Source of the DNA: Mesorhizobium sp.
GTDB lineage: Bacteria > Pseudomonadota > Alphaproteobacteria > Rhizobiales > Rhizobiaceae
Reading direction: 5' to 3'
NCBI RefSeq assembly: GCF_017306545.1
Contig: NZ_JAFKID010000032.1
Coordinates: forward strand, 32,801-96,800
Length of the DNA stretch: 64,000 nucleotides
Part shown: positions 1 through 7,777 of the stretch, one piece after another
Layout: each line of letters begins with the position of its first letter
Numbering within the stretch: position 1 is the stretch's first letter
Made by a program: the position numbers and the translations under genes
The notes under the pieces: generated by a model
The model's database searches: none
What the model saw: only the letters and a program-made list of their open reading frames with translations
What the model was told of the DNA's origin: nothing

Positions 1-18
1 CCACCTTCCGCTTGAGCG

Positions 19-43
19 AAAGGGATGATGCCATCCCTTTTTT
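19..43 (+). terminator. Rho-independent terminator of a gene upstream of the window
   Basis: A perfect 8-bp stem (AAGGGATG paired with CATCCCTT) closes a four-base loop ATGC and is followed by a run of T. This is the standard intrinsic terminator form. It would end a plus-strand gene lying before base 1 and separate it from the operon that starts at 99. Confidence 0.75.
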
Positions 44-98
44 CTGCCCGCCAAAGCTGAAACTCTGGCGGAAGTCACAGGTATAGGATCAACACGAA

Positions 99-728
99 AT
101 GTTCCGCGCGTTGGTGGTCGAAGATCAGAACCTAATGCGTCTGGCGCTAATGGATCAGGTACGGGCCAGTTTTGAGAACTGCCTGGTTATTGGAGCGGAA
201 ACCCTCGAACTCGCTATCCACGAGTTCGAAAAAAACGATTTCGATCTCGTCGTTATCGATCCGGGGCTACCCGGTTTCGATCCGACATCACAAGCGGATC
301 GTGTCGTGGTGGTCGAAAAAATCATAGAAGCCTCGCCGAGCGCCATACACATTGTCGTAACCGGCTCCGACAACACCTCCGAAGCGGCCATTTTCCGCCG
401 GATCGGAGCGTCCGGCTATATCGGCAAAACGGGCTTCGAGCCTGGCGTTTTCAGCGATGTGCTCGACGACATTTCCACAAAGGGATTTTCGGTCCGGCTA
501 TCGCGTGTGGCGATGACCATTCCCGATTATCGCTATTCCGGTCTGACACCCCGGGAACAGGAAGTTATTGACATGATGAGTCATCGCGAGCCGGGCATGA
601 CGCGGAAGCAGATCTATGAGCTCATGGGCGAACGTCTCAGTATCGATGCCGGTTCTGCCGAAAAATATTTCAAGCAAGCGCGGGCGAAGTTAATGAAGCA
701 CGGCCACAGACTGCCGCAAGGGCTTTAA
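99..728 (+). CDS. Response regulator with receiver and LuxR-like HTH domains
   Basis: 209 aa. The N-terminal receiver domain has the acidic pair E8-D9, the phospho-acceptor D54 in VVIDPGLPG, T88 and the conserved lysine K110. A helix-turn-helix region begins near residue 149 with LTPREQEVIDMM, the wording of LuxR/NarL output domains, although the rest of that domain is divergent. It probably binds DNA when phosphorylated by the histidine kinase encoded at the end of the same operon. The next gene starts four bases after its stop, so the four genes are likely one transcript. The cognate pairing is inferred from position; the genes it controls are not visible. Confidence 0.85.
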   Translation: MFRALVVEDQNLMRLALMDQVRASFENCLVIGAETLELAIHEFEKNDFDLVVIDPGLPGFDPTSQADRVVVVEKIIEASPSAIHIVVTGSDNTSEAAIFRRIGASGYIGKTGFEPGVFSDVLDDISTKGFSVRLSRVAMTIPDYRYSGLTPREQEVIDMMSHREPGMTRKQIYELMGERLSIDAGSAEKYFKQARAKLMKHGHRLPQGL

Positions 729-732
729 CCAA

Positions 733-1437
733 ATGACCTCGTTAAACGTCCACGGGATCAAAGTTCCCTTGAACCCAGGCGATGTCTCACCTGTTGTCTG
801 GCAAGCCCTCGCTACCGAGACCTACGAGGCCAAAGAGGCAAAGTGCATATTCAAGGCCGTCAGGCCAGGCGATCGCGTACTTGAGCTTGGCTCAGGTGTC
901 GGCATTATCACGTCACTAATCGCTACCATCGACAGCGTGCATGTGTGGGCCTTTGAGGCGAATCCCAACACTGTCCTTCTGGCGCGGCGAGTCATTGCCG
1001 CAAATGATCTCGACAACGTCGAACTGTTGCAAGGCGTCCTCACAGCCGGCTCTCCGCGTCTCTTCACCTTTTACATCCGCAAGGACCTCTGGATGTCTTC
1101 CATGGACAAAGACCAAGGGCCATTTGAGAGCGAATATTCGGTCAAGTCGACTAACATCGACCAATTCATTTCCGCGCATGACGTCAACGTTCTTGTCATG
1201 GATATAGAAGGTGCCGAAAAGGACCTGATACTTCACGCCGAGCTTTGCGGCATTGAACGGATCTTTCTGGAGTTGCACGACCATTTGTATGGACTAGCCG
1301 GAATCCGTGACATCACTCAGGCGCTCGCGGCAAAGGGCTATGCCTATGACCCACGCGGCTCCCGCGGACCGTGCGTGCTTTTCGCGAAGGATGACGGCCC
1401 ACGCGAATACGTGGAGATGGAAGCTGATGAGGCATAA
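733..1437 (+). CDS. FkbM-family SAM-dependent methyltransferase
   Basis: 234 aa. The SAM-binding motif I reads VLELGSGVGI at residues 49-58, followed by the acidic F-E-A-N of motif II near 74. The MDIEG motif at 156-160 is the FkbM-family hallmark. FkbM enzymes are O-methyltransferases acting on natural products or sugars; the substrate here is unknown. It has no signal peptide and should be cytoplasmic. It sits between the response regulator and a secreted sensor-like protein, and its last 11 bases overlap the next gene. A methyltransferase inside a two-component operon is unusual and suggests it modifies a signal, a surface glycan or an operon partner. Confidence 0.8.
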   Translation: MTSLNVHGIKVPLNPGDVSPVVWQALATETYEAKEAKCIFKAVRPGDRVLELGSGVGIITSLIATIDSVHVWAFEANPNTVLLARRVIAANDLDNVELLQGVLTAGSPRLFTFYIRKDLWMSSMDKDQGPFESEYSVKSTNIDQFISAHDVNVLVMDIEGAEKDLILHAELCGIERIFLELHDHLYGLAGIRDITQALAAKGYAYDPRGSRGPCVLFAKDDGPREYVEMEADEA

Positions 1438-1978
1438 ATTATTTGCTCTTGCCATTACGGCCGTACTGGCAATCGCCGGCGCGACAGCGGTCAACGCTGC
1501 TTTTGACAATCCAAACAAAATCACCGTTCAGGATGCCTCCGGCAAAGAAATCGAAACCTTCTCTATTGAGCAATTAAAGGCTGAGTTCTCCCAGCAAACC
1601 TATAACACCCGCACGCCATGGACGCAGAAGGATAAGAAGATCGTTTATCGCGGACCATTGCTAACGGATGTGCTGGCCAAATCCGGTCTTGCCGAAACTC
1701 CCGCCATCAAGGTGGTCGCCTATGATAACTTCGTCTCGGAAATCCGCATGGACGAGATTCGGTCGTATAAGCCGATCCTGGCAGTGGAACGCCAGTGCAC
1801 GCAGGACGACCGGGTCCACGGTCGCTGCGAGGCTGACCAGGAGTTTCGCCCTATCAGCATGGTGGAAAAAGGACCGATCTTTATTGTGTGGCCGTACGAC
1901 AGACTGCCCGATACTTACGTTCCAGCTCGCAACGCCATTTGGGTTTTCTTCCCGGTTGTTCTCCGAGCCGAAAAATGA
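1427..1978 (+). CDS. Secreted protein with molybdopterin-oxidoreductase-type fold
   Basis: 183 aa when started at the ATG overlapping the end of the methyltransferase gene. That start puts a clean signal peptide first (MRHKLFALAITAVLAIAGA, likely cleavage near residue 24). The body has the pattern GPLLTDVLAKSGL, a YDNF-EIRMDEI stretch, an EKGPIFIVWPYDR segment and a final WVFFPVVLRAEK. This resembles the small stand-alone SUOX/YedY-like domain proteins found beside membrane histidine kinases or cyclases. I see no cofactor-ligating cysteine in the usual place, so it may be a ligand-binding relic of the fold. Its stop overlaps the kinase start (ATGA), which supports a periplasmic partner of the kinase sensor loop. 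Confidence 0.65.
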   Translation: MRHKLFALAITAVLAIAGATAVNAAFDNPNKITVQDASGKEIETFSIEQLKAEFSQQTYNTRTPWTQKDKKIVYRGPLLTDVLAKSGLAETPAIKVVAYDNFVSEIRMDEIRSYKPILAVERQCTQDDRVHGRCEADQEFRPISMVEKGPIFIVWPYDRLPDTYVPARNAIWVFFPVVLRAEK

Positions 1979-3240
1979 AGATCGACACCGGCCGGCTTCT
2001 CTCCGCGCTTCCTTATCTCGGATTGGCGGTTGCGCTCGGCCTCAGCGCATGGACGTTCATGCGGGCGGACTACTACAGGCGAGAGACGGATAAAATTCTC
2101 AGCCAAACCTACGAGATTCAATGGCGGGCAACACAAGCACGCGAGCGGCTTATGAGGGTCCAAGGCTATATCCGCCTGGCCGATGGAACCGGAAAACTGG
2201 ATCCTGACATCAACCGGCAAATGGCGCTCGTGAGCGTCAACATCGCGCAGCTGGTAGGTCTGCGCTATCTCCCCCAATTCTTTCCTAAAGACGATATTGA
2301 GCTCCTGGAAAATGTTCGTCGAACGATCGAACAAAACGTAGCTCCCATAGTCCAGGCCGGGAGGAATTACTCCTTGGCGCTCGACTACATGCGCAAGCTC
2401 GAGCAGGATATGTATGAGATTTCCAGTGCCACCGTGAACCACAGTGCTGCGCTACAAGAGACGGCCGAGATCGACATCGCCGCTTCACGCAACTGGTTTA
2501 TCTTTGCAATGGCGCTTGGACTGGTCGCGATTTTCTATCTCCTGATCCACCAGCGCTACACCAGCATCAGCCGCCGCGATCAACAGATACGCTCATTCGC
2601 GTCGCTGTTCGCGCATATGACCCGCTCTCGCGTGACGGCATTGCGGCTGGTTCTCGAAAATTCCGACCTGATAAATCCCCCAAACGAAGAAATATTGAAG
2701 GCTGCACGGTCGGCCGCAGCCGAGCTTGAGGCCATCAACGACGGTTTGCTCAAGATTGCTTATTCGCAACGTGACCCTCAAACGTTGCCGCTAGGCAAGC
2801 TCTTGCACGAACTCGCAAAAGACAGAAGAGGCATTGTGCGGCTGGAGACGGATGAGGAGGCAGACAAGCAGCCAGTACCGGCAACACAATTTCGCGTCTT
2901 GATCGACGAACTCGTTCAGAACGCCTTGACTGCCGTCGAAGTCACTCGAAATCCAAAGGTTCTCGTCAAAGCATCGATCCAACGTCAGCGTATCTTTCGC
3001 CGCAACGCTCTTCTTGTCGAGGTGGCGGACAACGGGGCCGGCATGGCGCCAGAGATCATCAAGAAGGCGACCACCCCCTTTTTCTCGACCCGAGGGGGAA
3101 ACCATGTCGGTCTCGGGCTAAGCGGCTGTTTGCAGATGGCCGCCACGCTGAACGGCAAAATTCTTATCAAGAGTAAGCCAGGACTGGGAACATCCGTGCA
3201 AATCCGCATCCCTGTTTCGGCTCCTCCACTGCCCGCGTAG
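1975..3240 (+). CDS. Two-TM sensor histidine kinase
   Basis: 421 aa from the ATG that overlaps the preceding stop. Transmembrane segments at about 8-28 and 173-191 enclose a periplasmic domain of about 145 residues with no motif I recognise. A short linker leads to a DHp-like helix with H214 in the context AHMTRSRVTAL. The ATPase domain has the N box around N316 (DELVQNALTAV), the G1 box DNGAGM at 352-357, an F box TPFFSTRGG and the G2 box GLGLSG at 379-384. The residue after H214 is methionine rather than the usual acidic residue. It is the last gene of the operon and the likely partner of the response regulator at 99. Confidence 0.85.
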   Translation: MKIDTGRLLSALPYLGLAVALGLSAWTFMRADYYRRETDKILSQTYEIQWRATQARERLMRVQGYIRLADGTGKLDPDINRQMALVSVNIAQLVGLRYLPQFFPKDDIELLENVRRTIEQNVAPIVQAGRNYSLALDYMRKLEQDMYEISSATVNHSAALQETAEIDIAASRNWFIFAMALGLVAIFYLLIHQRYTSISRRDQQIRSFASLFAHMTRSRVTALRLVLENSDLINPPNEEILKAARSAAAELEAINDGLLKIAYSQRDPQTLPLGKLLHELAKDRRGIVRLETDEEADKQPVPATQFRVLIDELVQNALTAVEVTRNPKVLVKASIQRQRIFRRNALLVEVADNGAGMAPEIIKKATTPFFSTRGGNHVGLGLSGCLQMAATLNGKILIKSKPGLGTSVQIRIPVSAPPLPA

Positions 3241-3276
3241 GTGGCGACAATCACAATATCCTCAAACCGAGCGACC

Positions 3277-3819
3277 TTAAGCGGATTTGTGCCGCTTTCG
3301 AGCGCGGCAAAACAGGAACGTCGCGGGATCTCGCCCGAGTGCGCCTGCGATGCCGGCTATCGTGTCAACACTGATATTGCCTTGTCCGCGTTCCAGCTTC
3401 GTATAGGTCATTTGCGCGACACCCAGCAGCGCCGCCATTTCCTTTCGTAAAAGCCCGCGCTCCGAGCGTTCCTCGTTGATGATGTCGGCGAGGCGCCGAC
3501 GAATATCGTCATCCCCTAAAGCGTGTACCCAATCGTCGATTTTCGCATCACCGGCCAGCATTGTCGCGATCGACACGTCAAGAGCAGCCGCCATAAATTC
3601 CAGCGTTCGCAATGTGACGTTGTTGTTTTGCCGACATGTTTGGATGTAGGTCCGATATGAGAGGCCTTCGCCGTGACTCGATCGTAACAAGGCTGCCATG
3701 TCCTGGTGAAAGAGATTCCGTCTTCCACGCTCGCTTTCGAGGAACGCGGCGATGTTAGACCGGAGCGGATTGTTAACGATCCCCTCCTCGTTCTTTTTTA
3801 TAAATCGGTGTGCTCGCAC
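3277..3819 (-). CDS. Tandem-HTH XRE-family regulator
   Basis: 180 aa from a GTG start. Two XRE-like helix-turn-helix units are visible: a divergent first unit (about residues 20-90, HQDMAALLRSS and LEFMAAALDVS) and a clear second unit (about 110-170, KEMAALLGVAQMTYTKLERG, then IAGALGRDP). The start is uncertain: a GAGGAGGGG Shine-Dalgarno-like run lies a few codons downstream of the GTG without a normal start codon after it. It converges with the kinase operon and is divergent from the secreted protein at 3899. Targets are unknown. Confidence 0.65.
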   Translation of the reverse strand: MRAHRFIKKNEEGIVNNPLRSNIAAFLESERGRRNLFHQDMAALLRSSHGEGLSYRTYIQTCRQNNNVTLRTLEFMAAALDVSIATMLAGDAKIDDWVHALGDDDIRRRLADIINEERSERGLLRKEMAALLGVAQMTYTKLERGQGNISVDTIAGIAGALGRDPATFLFCRARKRHKSA

Positions 3820-3898
3820 GAACTCGCCTATTCGGTCTATCCTTTTTCGCGGCGCAGAGTCATAGTAAACTGTCAGAATTCAACGCTCGCAGGGGATT

Positions 3899-4510
3899 GT
3901 GACCGTGCTGAAATTTCTCTTTCTGGGTGCTGCTGTCGTGGCCGGCAGCATGTTTCTTCCGTCCGAATCACGGGCTTCTGAATGGGGCTGTCAGGTCCTC
4001 CTGTGTCTTTCCGGCGACTGGCAAGGAACTCCCTCTTGCCACCCGCCGATCTACAGGCTGATTGCGGCAATGGATAACCCTGGCTTTCATTGGCCGACTT
4101 GCCCACAGGCCAACTCCTCTCGGGCTCGATATGAGCCGTACGAGAATTGCCCCGCAGGCTGGACTGCCTTCGCGCCTGTGGCTTCCGAGCACGGTGGACA
4201 TTTGGCACAAAGCATGTGCCGAGCGCCTGCCAGCAACGTTCAGCAAGTGCGTAATGGCCAAATGTGGACCGGTAACGGCGGTCTTCGCTGGAGCGGCCAT
4301 GGCGATAACGGCATTGGAACCGCCACGGTCCAGATCGGAGACAAGACCGTGCAAGCTCGCGTGCAAACAGCGTCCAGTGGAGGACATGGCTTCGCTGCAA
4401 CAACCTATTATGAAATTGCGCGACCTCGCCGCGCGAAACCCTATTACATCGAGTACAACGACGCTAACGGCGCGCGTCAACGCTCTTGGTTCGATCTAAA
4501 TAGACCATAA
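3899..4510 (+). CDS. Secreted cysteine-rich protein, TrbM-like N-terminus
   Basis: 203 aa from a GTG start with a signal peptide (MTVLKFLFLGAAVVAGSMFL, cleavage after SRA near residue 26). The mature start reads WGCQVLLCLSGDWQ, then SCHPPIYRLIAAM. This Cys-x4-Cys-L plus PPI pattern resembles the TrbM/KikA-like proteins of conjugative plasmids. The C-terminal half is glycine-rich and unlike anything I recognise. Degraded SSB-like and plasmid-type sequence follows directly, consistent with a former mobile element. The function is not established. Confidence 0.5.
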   Translation: MTVLKFLFLGAAVVAGSMFLPSESRASEWGCQVLLCLSGDWQGTPSCHPPIYRLIAAMDNPGFHWPTCPQANSSRARYEPYENCPAGWTAFAPVASEHGGHLAQSMCRAPASNVQQVRNGQMWTGNGGLRWSGHGDNGIGTATVQIGDKTVQARVQTASSGGHGFAATTYYEIARPRRAKPYYIEYNDANGARQRSWFDLNRP

Positions 4511-4567
4511 TCAAACATCCTCCCATCCCCAGCGGATAATAATCTTACAAAACTAGGAGTTGACCAG

Positions 4568-4809
4568 ATGGAAACCATTACAGCGCCACCATCCACGGCA
4601 ACATCGATTCAGTCGCGCCGTTCGAGAAAAGCACGAAAGTAAACGTCGCGACGGTTCGGCATGGACCGGCGAGAAGGATGCGCAAAAAGAAGTGGCCGAT
4701 TGGGTTCAGGTGACCCGTAGACGACAAACCGGCGGCATGGTTAGGGAGTGCCGCCGCCAAAAACATCGGCAAGGTCAGCATGAATGGTCGTTGCCAGATA
4801 TGCGCCTAA
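4568..4809 (+). pseudogene. Frameshifted SSB-like gene remnant
   Basis: Three reading frames must be joined to read a protein. From the ATG at 4568 the frame shifts at once into YSATIHGNIDSVAPFEKSTK followed by VNVAT. A second frame continues with DGSAWTGEKDAQKEVADWVQ. From 4720 a third frame gives DDKPAAWLGSAAAKNIGKV and stops at 4807-4809. The order GNI-x-S-x-APFEK, KVNVAT, DWVQVT, then DDK-x-AAW matches the OB-fold of short plasmid-type single-stranded DNA-binding proteins. A GGAG Shine-Dalgarno sits before the ATG. At least two frameshifts make it non-functional. Confidence 0.6.
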
Positions 4810-4828
4810 TTTCCTTGGCCGTCTCCTT

Positions 4829-5170
4829 TCAAGCCGATTGTCCGAACCGGCCCATACCATGCTTCCACAGCGTCACGCGGGCTGGCGTGGCGTGCTGTCC
4901 GAATTTGCCCCAAACGAAATATCTGGCGACTTCGACCGGCAACGCCAGCTTAGCCGGCGGCAAAGCGCCTACATTGAGATCCGCAGGGTACGCAACGATC
5001 TTGCCGTAGGTGGCCATCGCGTCAAGCGCGCTCTCACCGATTGTATCGTCAATGGCGATCGATCGCGCGCCCATGCCGTCAATGAACGCATCGACCAATT
5101 CTCGAACCTTGACTGCGATCGCCTGCCGATCACCTTTGTATCTGTTACCCTTCAACTCGATCTTCAACAT
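4829..5170 (-). CDS. Hypothetical protein of plasmid-like context
   Basis: 113 aa, not recognised. The sequence is balanced and protein-like (MLKIELKGNRYKGDRQAIAV at the start; a DDTIGESALDAMATYGKIVA stretch in the middle), with no signal peptide or membrane segment. The ribosome-binding site is weak. It converges on the SSB-like remnant, and the opposite strand carries no better candidate. It may be a surviving cargo gene or an old fragment. Confidence 0.4.
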   Translation of the reverse strand: MLKIELKGNRYKGDRQAIAVKVRELVDAFIDGMGARSIAIDDTIGESALDAMATYGKIVAYPADLNVGALPPAKLALPVEVARYFVWGKFGQHATPARVTLWKHGMGRFGQSA

Positions 5171-5280
5171 GGCGGTGACAGCTCGAACCGGGCCAACGGT
5201 GAAAAACGAAGAGCCCTAGGCAGAGAGCAGCAGTATGCCCACGAACGTGTATAGTCTTGCCTGGTCAATGACGACCCTGC

Positions 5281-5733
5281 TTATTTCCTCGGTGCGCAAT
5301 AGACGCCTTGCGATTCCATCAGCACGACCCCGCCCTTCAACTCGCTTATCGCTCCAACCCATGCGTCGGAATAGGTTCGGCTGGCATCGACCGCCGTGAG
5401 CCAGATCACGCGGTTGTCGGCCAGTTCCACCTTAACCTCACTTTGTAGCGGACTTCCCCGGACCGTCTGTTGATAGTGACGCTTTATCCGGACCTTGCCG
5501 TCCGGAAATTCCACATCATTGTTGTCGTAGCTCAGTACGAACGCGCCATCTCCCTTATCGGTCCGGCATGAACCGTCGCGCTCGCACACGATCTTGGAAG
5601 CCGTCTTGCAATCCCATTGCAATCCGGCCGGCCACATCGGATTTCCTGCGCTTTTGGTTTCGTCGCTCTGCGCAGCCGCTCCGATACACATTGTTCCCAT
5701 GGCAAGCGCCACGACCACCGCCCTACTCATCAA
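5281..5733 (-). CDS. Secreted hypothetical protein
   Basis: 150 aa with a signal peptide ([21 protein letters not shown], cleavage near residue 21). The mature part has a [17 protein letters not shown] cysteine cluster and ends with GVYCAPRK. The four cysteines could form two disulfides in the periplasm. The middle is rich in charged beta-strand-like segments ([26 protein letters not shown]). I do not recognise the family. It stands alone, with a long gap upstream. Confidence 0.6.
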   Translation of the reverse strand: MMSRAVVVALAMGTMCIGAAAQSDETKSAGNPMWPAGLQWDCKTASKIVCERDGSCRTDKGDGAFVLSYDNNDVEFPDGKVRIKRHYQQTVRGSPLQSEVKVELADNRVIWLTAVDASRTYSDAWVGAISELKGGVVLMESQGVYCAPRK

Positions 5734-6221
5734 CTGGCTTCGCCCCTCTCTCCAGAATGATCGGGCTTATTTCGGCACCTCGTGGACGGAGGCAACGGCG
5801 CTGTAATGCTCTGAATCATCGCCGGCGCTGCTGGGTCCCCTACAAGGCGTTGTCCGCGTCGAAAACTCAGCCGGCGCCGGCAAAGAAATCTCTGCTCATT
5901 GCGGCTCGTAACTCGCCCGTTGACAGTATATTAGACCTGATACCAGGACAATACGACGGGGTTATCGAGCGCGAGCACGTCGCCCCTGGATCGTTGCGTT
6001 CATCGCTGTCTTGCCTTCGGAAATGATACTCCCGTAGACCTCCGCATACGTCCAGCAGAAGCGCATTTCCGAGGTGTGGCTCGCATGGGAAAGGTTATCA
6101 CGACGACCGCCATGCTAGCGATCATCGGAAGTCGGCCGTCGCAGACCAAGGCGGCTAGGCTTCGCCAGATCCACTGGCGTCGAAGCACGCGTATATCTTT
6201 GTCCAGCGCGACGGCGTGGGA
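5734..6221. other. Gene-free stretch between secreted protein and SRAP remnant
   Basis: About 490 bases with no convincing coding sequence on either strand. Only short open frames of scrambled composition are present, and I found no strong terminator or repeat. The promoter of the secreted protein gene ending at 5281 should lie near 5740-5800. The rest looks like decayed sequence, in keeping with the broken genes on both sides. Confidence 0.4.
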
Positions 6222-6739
6222 CTAAAACAGAAGCTCACCCTGGGGCTGGCGTTCCCAGCGACGCACCTTGAATGTCCCCGGCGGGAGTGGCTTGAGCAGA
6301 TCCATTTCCTGGTCACCATGATCAAGCCACTTCATCCGGTCCTCACGACGCAATATGGCCATTTGCCTGTCGTGGTAGGGCGCCACGTCCGGGTTCGCCT
6401 CGGTCGTCAGGATTGCATAGGATTCCGGCCAGTCCCGCGTGGCCGGGCGCCAGATGCCGGCGAAATAAAACCAGTCGCCATTGGCCGGCGCGAAGCTGTA
6501 ATCCTTGCCCTGGCTGCGAAAGCGGAACTCGGAGGCCGGCACGAGGCAGCGATGGCTTGGAAAGGCCCGGCGGCGCGGACCACGGTGAAAGGACGGCCAC
6601 TCCGCTCGCGCGGCTGCAGGCCCCAGGCCAGATCCACCATCTCAACATCGCCGGCGGAACGCCTTATGATGACGCGGCGTTCATCGAGCGGTGCGTCGGC
6701 ATCGAAAACCTTCGCGGTCATGATGCGTGAACATACCAA
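6222..6739 (-). pseudogene. Frameshifted SRAP/YedK-like gene
   Basis: SRAP proteins form a thiazolidine crosslink with abasic sites in single-stranded DNA. Here the coding is split. Upstream, one frame gives DAPLDERRVIIRRSAGDVEM, then LAWGLQPRE and FTVVRA. From about 6565 downward a different frame continues FPSHRCLVPASEFRF, FAGIWRPATRDWPESYAILT and APYHDRQMAILRREDR to the stop at 6222. Joined, they read as the middle and end of an SRAP domain, including the conserved APYHDRQ histidine. The catalytic MCxxY start is not recognisable, so both a 5' loss and a frameshift near 6560 disable it. It diverges from an intact SRAP gene. Confidence 0.65.
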
Positions 6740-6780
6740 GAACGGGATCGCGATGCAAAGGCGATCTGAACGGAGGAAGG

Positions 6781-7371
6781 ATGTGCAATGATTACAGGCT
6801 GAAGGTGGACATCTCCTCGATCATCGAGGAGTTCGCCGACCTGAAGATCAAGATCCGATTTTCAGAGGGGCGGCCGAACATCGAGGCCCGCGACGACATC
6901 AAGATCACCGACATTGCGCCGATCCTGCGCACCGTCGAAGGAGAACGCGGCGAAGGCGATCTCGTGCAGCGGCGCTGGAGTTGGCCGGGGTCGACGAAGA
7001 AGCCGGTCTATAATTTCAGGTCCGAGGGCCGAGAGTTCACCTCGAACCGCTGCATCATCATTGCTGACGGATTCTACGAATTCACCGACCCGGCCGAAAA
7101 GGGGAAGAAACGCAAGGACAAGTGGCTGTTGAAGAAGAGCGGCGAGCCGATCTTCGCGATCGCCGGCATCTGGCGCGACACGAAGGATGTCGGTGAGGCC
7201 TTCACCATGCTGACGATGGAGCCCGGTCCCGACATCGCGCCTTATCACGACCGGCAGATTGTCATTCTGGAACGTGATGCGTGGAACGATTGGCTCGATC
7301 CGACCGTGCCGGCGCAATCGCTGATCCGGCCGCTCTCGGCCGGATCGCTCGCGGTCGAACAGGTCGGCTGA
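6781..7371 (+). CDS. SRAP/YedK-type SOS-response-associated protein
   Basis: 196 aa. It starts at ATG-TGC, placing the catalytic cysteine at position 2 (MCNDYR), which becomes N-terminal after Met removal. A GGAGGAAGG Shine-Dalgarno immediately precedes it. Other SRAP features are YNFRSEGREF, the GFYEFTD glutamate and the PYHDRQIVIL histidine near the C-terminus. The protein covalently shields abasic sites in single-stranded DNA. It is 40 bases from a decayed divergent SRAP copy and close to the SOS mutagenesis operon, fitting a DNA-damage tolerance role. I see no LexA box in front of it. Confidence 0.85.
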   Translation: MCNDYRLKVDISSIIEEFADLKIKIRFSEGRPNIEARDDIKITDIAPILRTVEGERGEGDLVQRRWSWPGSTKKPVYNFRSEGREFTSNRCIIIADGFYEFTDPAEKGKKRKDKWLLKKSGEPIFAIAGIWRDTKDVGEAFTMLTMEPGPDIAPYHDRQIVILERDAWNDWLDPTVPAQSLIRPLSAGSLAVEQVG

Positions 7372-7377
7372 TGCGCC

Positions 7378-7740
7378 TTGCCTTTCCGCGTAGCCATGCG
7401 TTTCCCCGTGGCCGCGTTGTGGTCGAGGATGATGGAAGCGACGGGTGCGGCCCTGTTCGGCATCTGCGCCGTGGCACAGGGAGGGATCGCGCCGTCCATG
7501 ACCCGCGAGTTCGCGATAGGCATGGCATGGCTGGTACTGATCGCCACCTTCGCCTGCTACACCGTATACTACGCGATGCTGCGCATGTTCCCCGTGACGA
7601 AGGTCAGTGTCGCCATTTACCTGAGCCCGCCGGTGACGATGATCTGGTCATGGATGCTGTTCTCGGAACCGCTCACGCTTGCAATGTTCCTTGGGCTGGG
7701 AGTGACCCTCGTAGGTGTTTGGCTTACGTCGCGTGGCTGA
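7378..7740 (+). pseudogene. C-terminal remnant of an EamA/DMT-family transporter
   Basis: The frame ending at 7740 encodes the last three to four membrane helices of a drug/metabolite transporter: EFAIGMAWLVLIATFACYTV, then VTKVSVAIYLSPPVTMIWSW and FLGLGVTLVGVWL. This final EamA repeat is typical, but full proteins are near 290-300 aa and the first two thirds are missing. The 5' end runs into the intergenic space just after the SRAP stop. It is most likely a deletion remnant. Confidence 0.6.
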
Positions 7741-7777
7741 GTTCCAATCCGCAACTTCCGATGACACGTAAAATGCC

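Noticed and set aside
1307-1426. N-terminal extension of the Moco-fold protein
   Set aside because: It would overlap the methyltransferase gene by 131 bases and hide the signal peptide; the ATG at 1427 is preferred.
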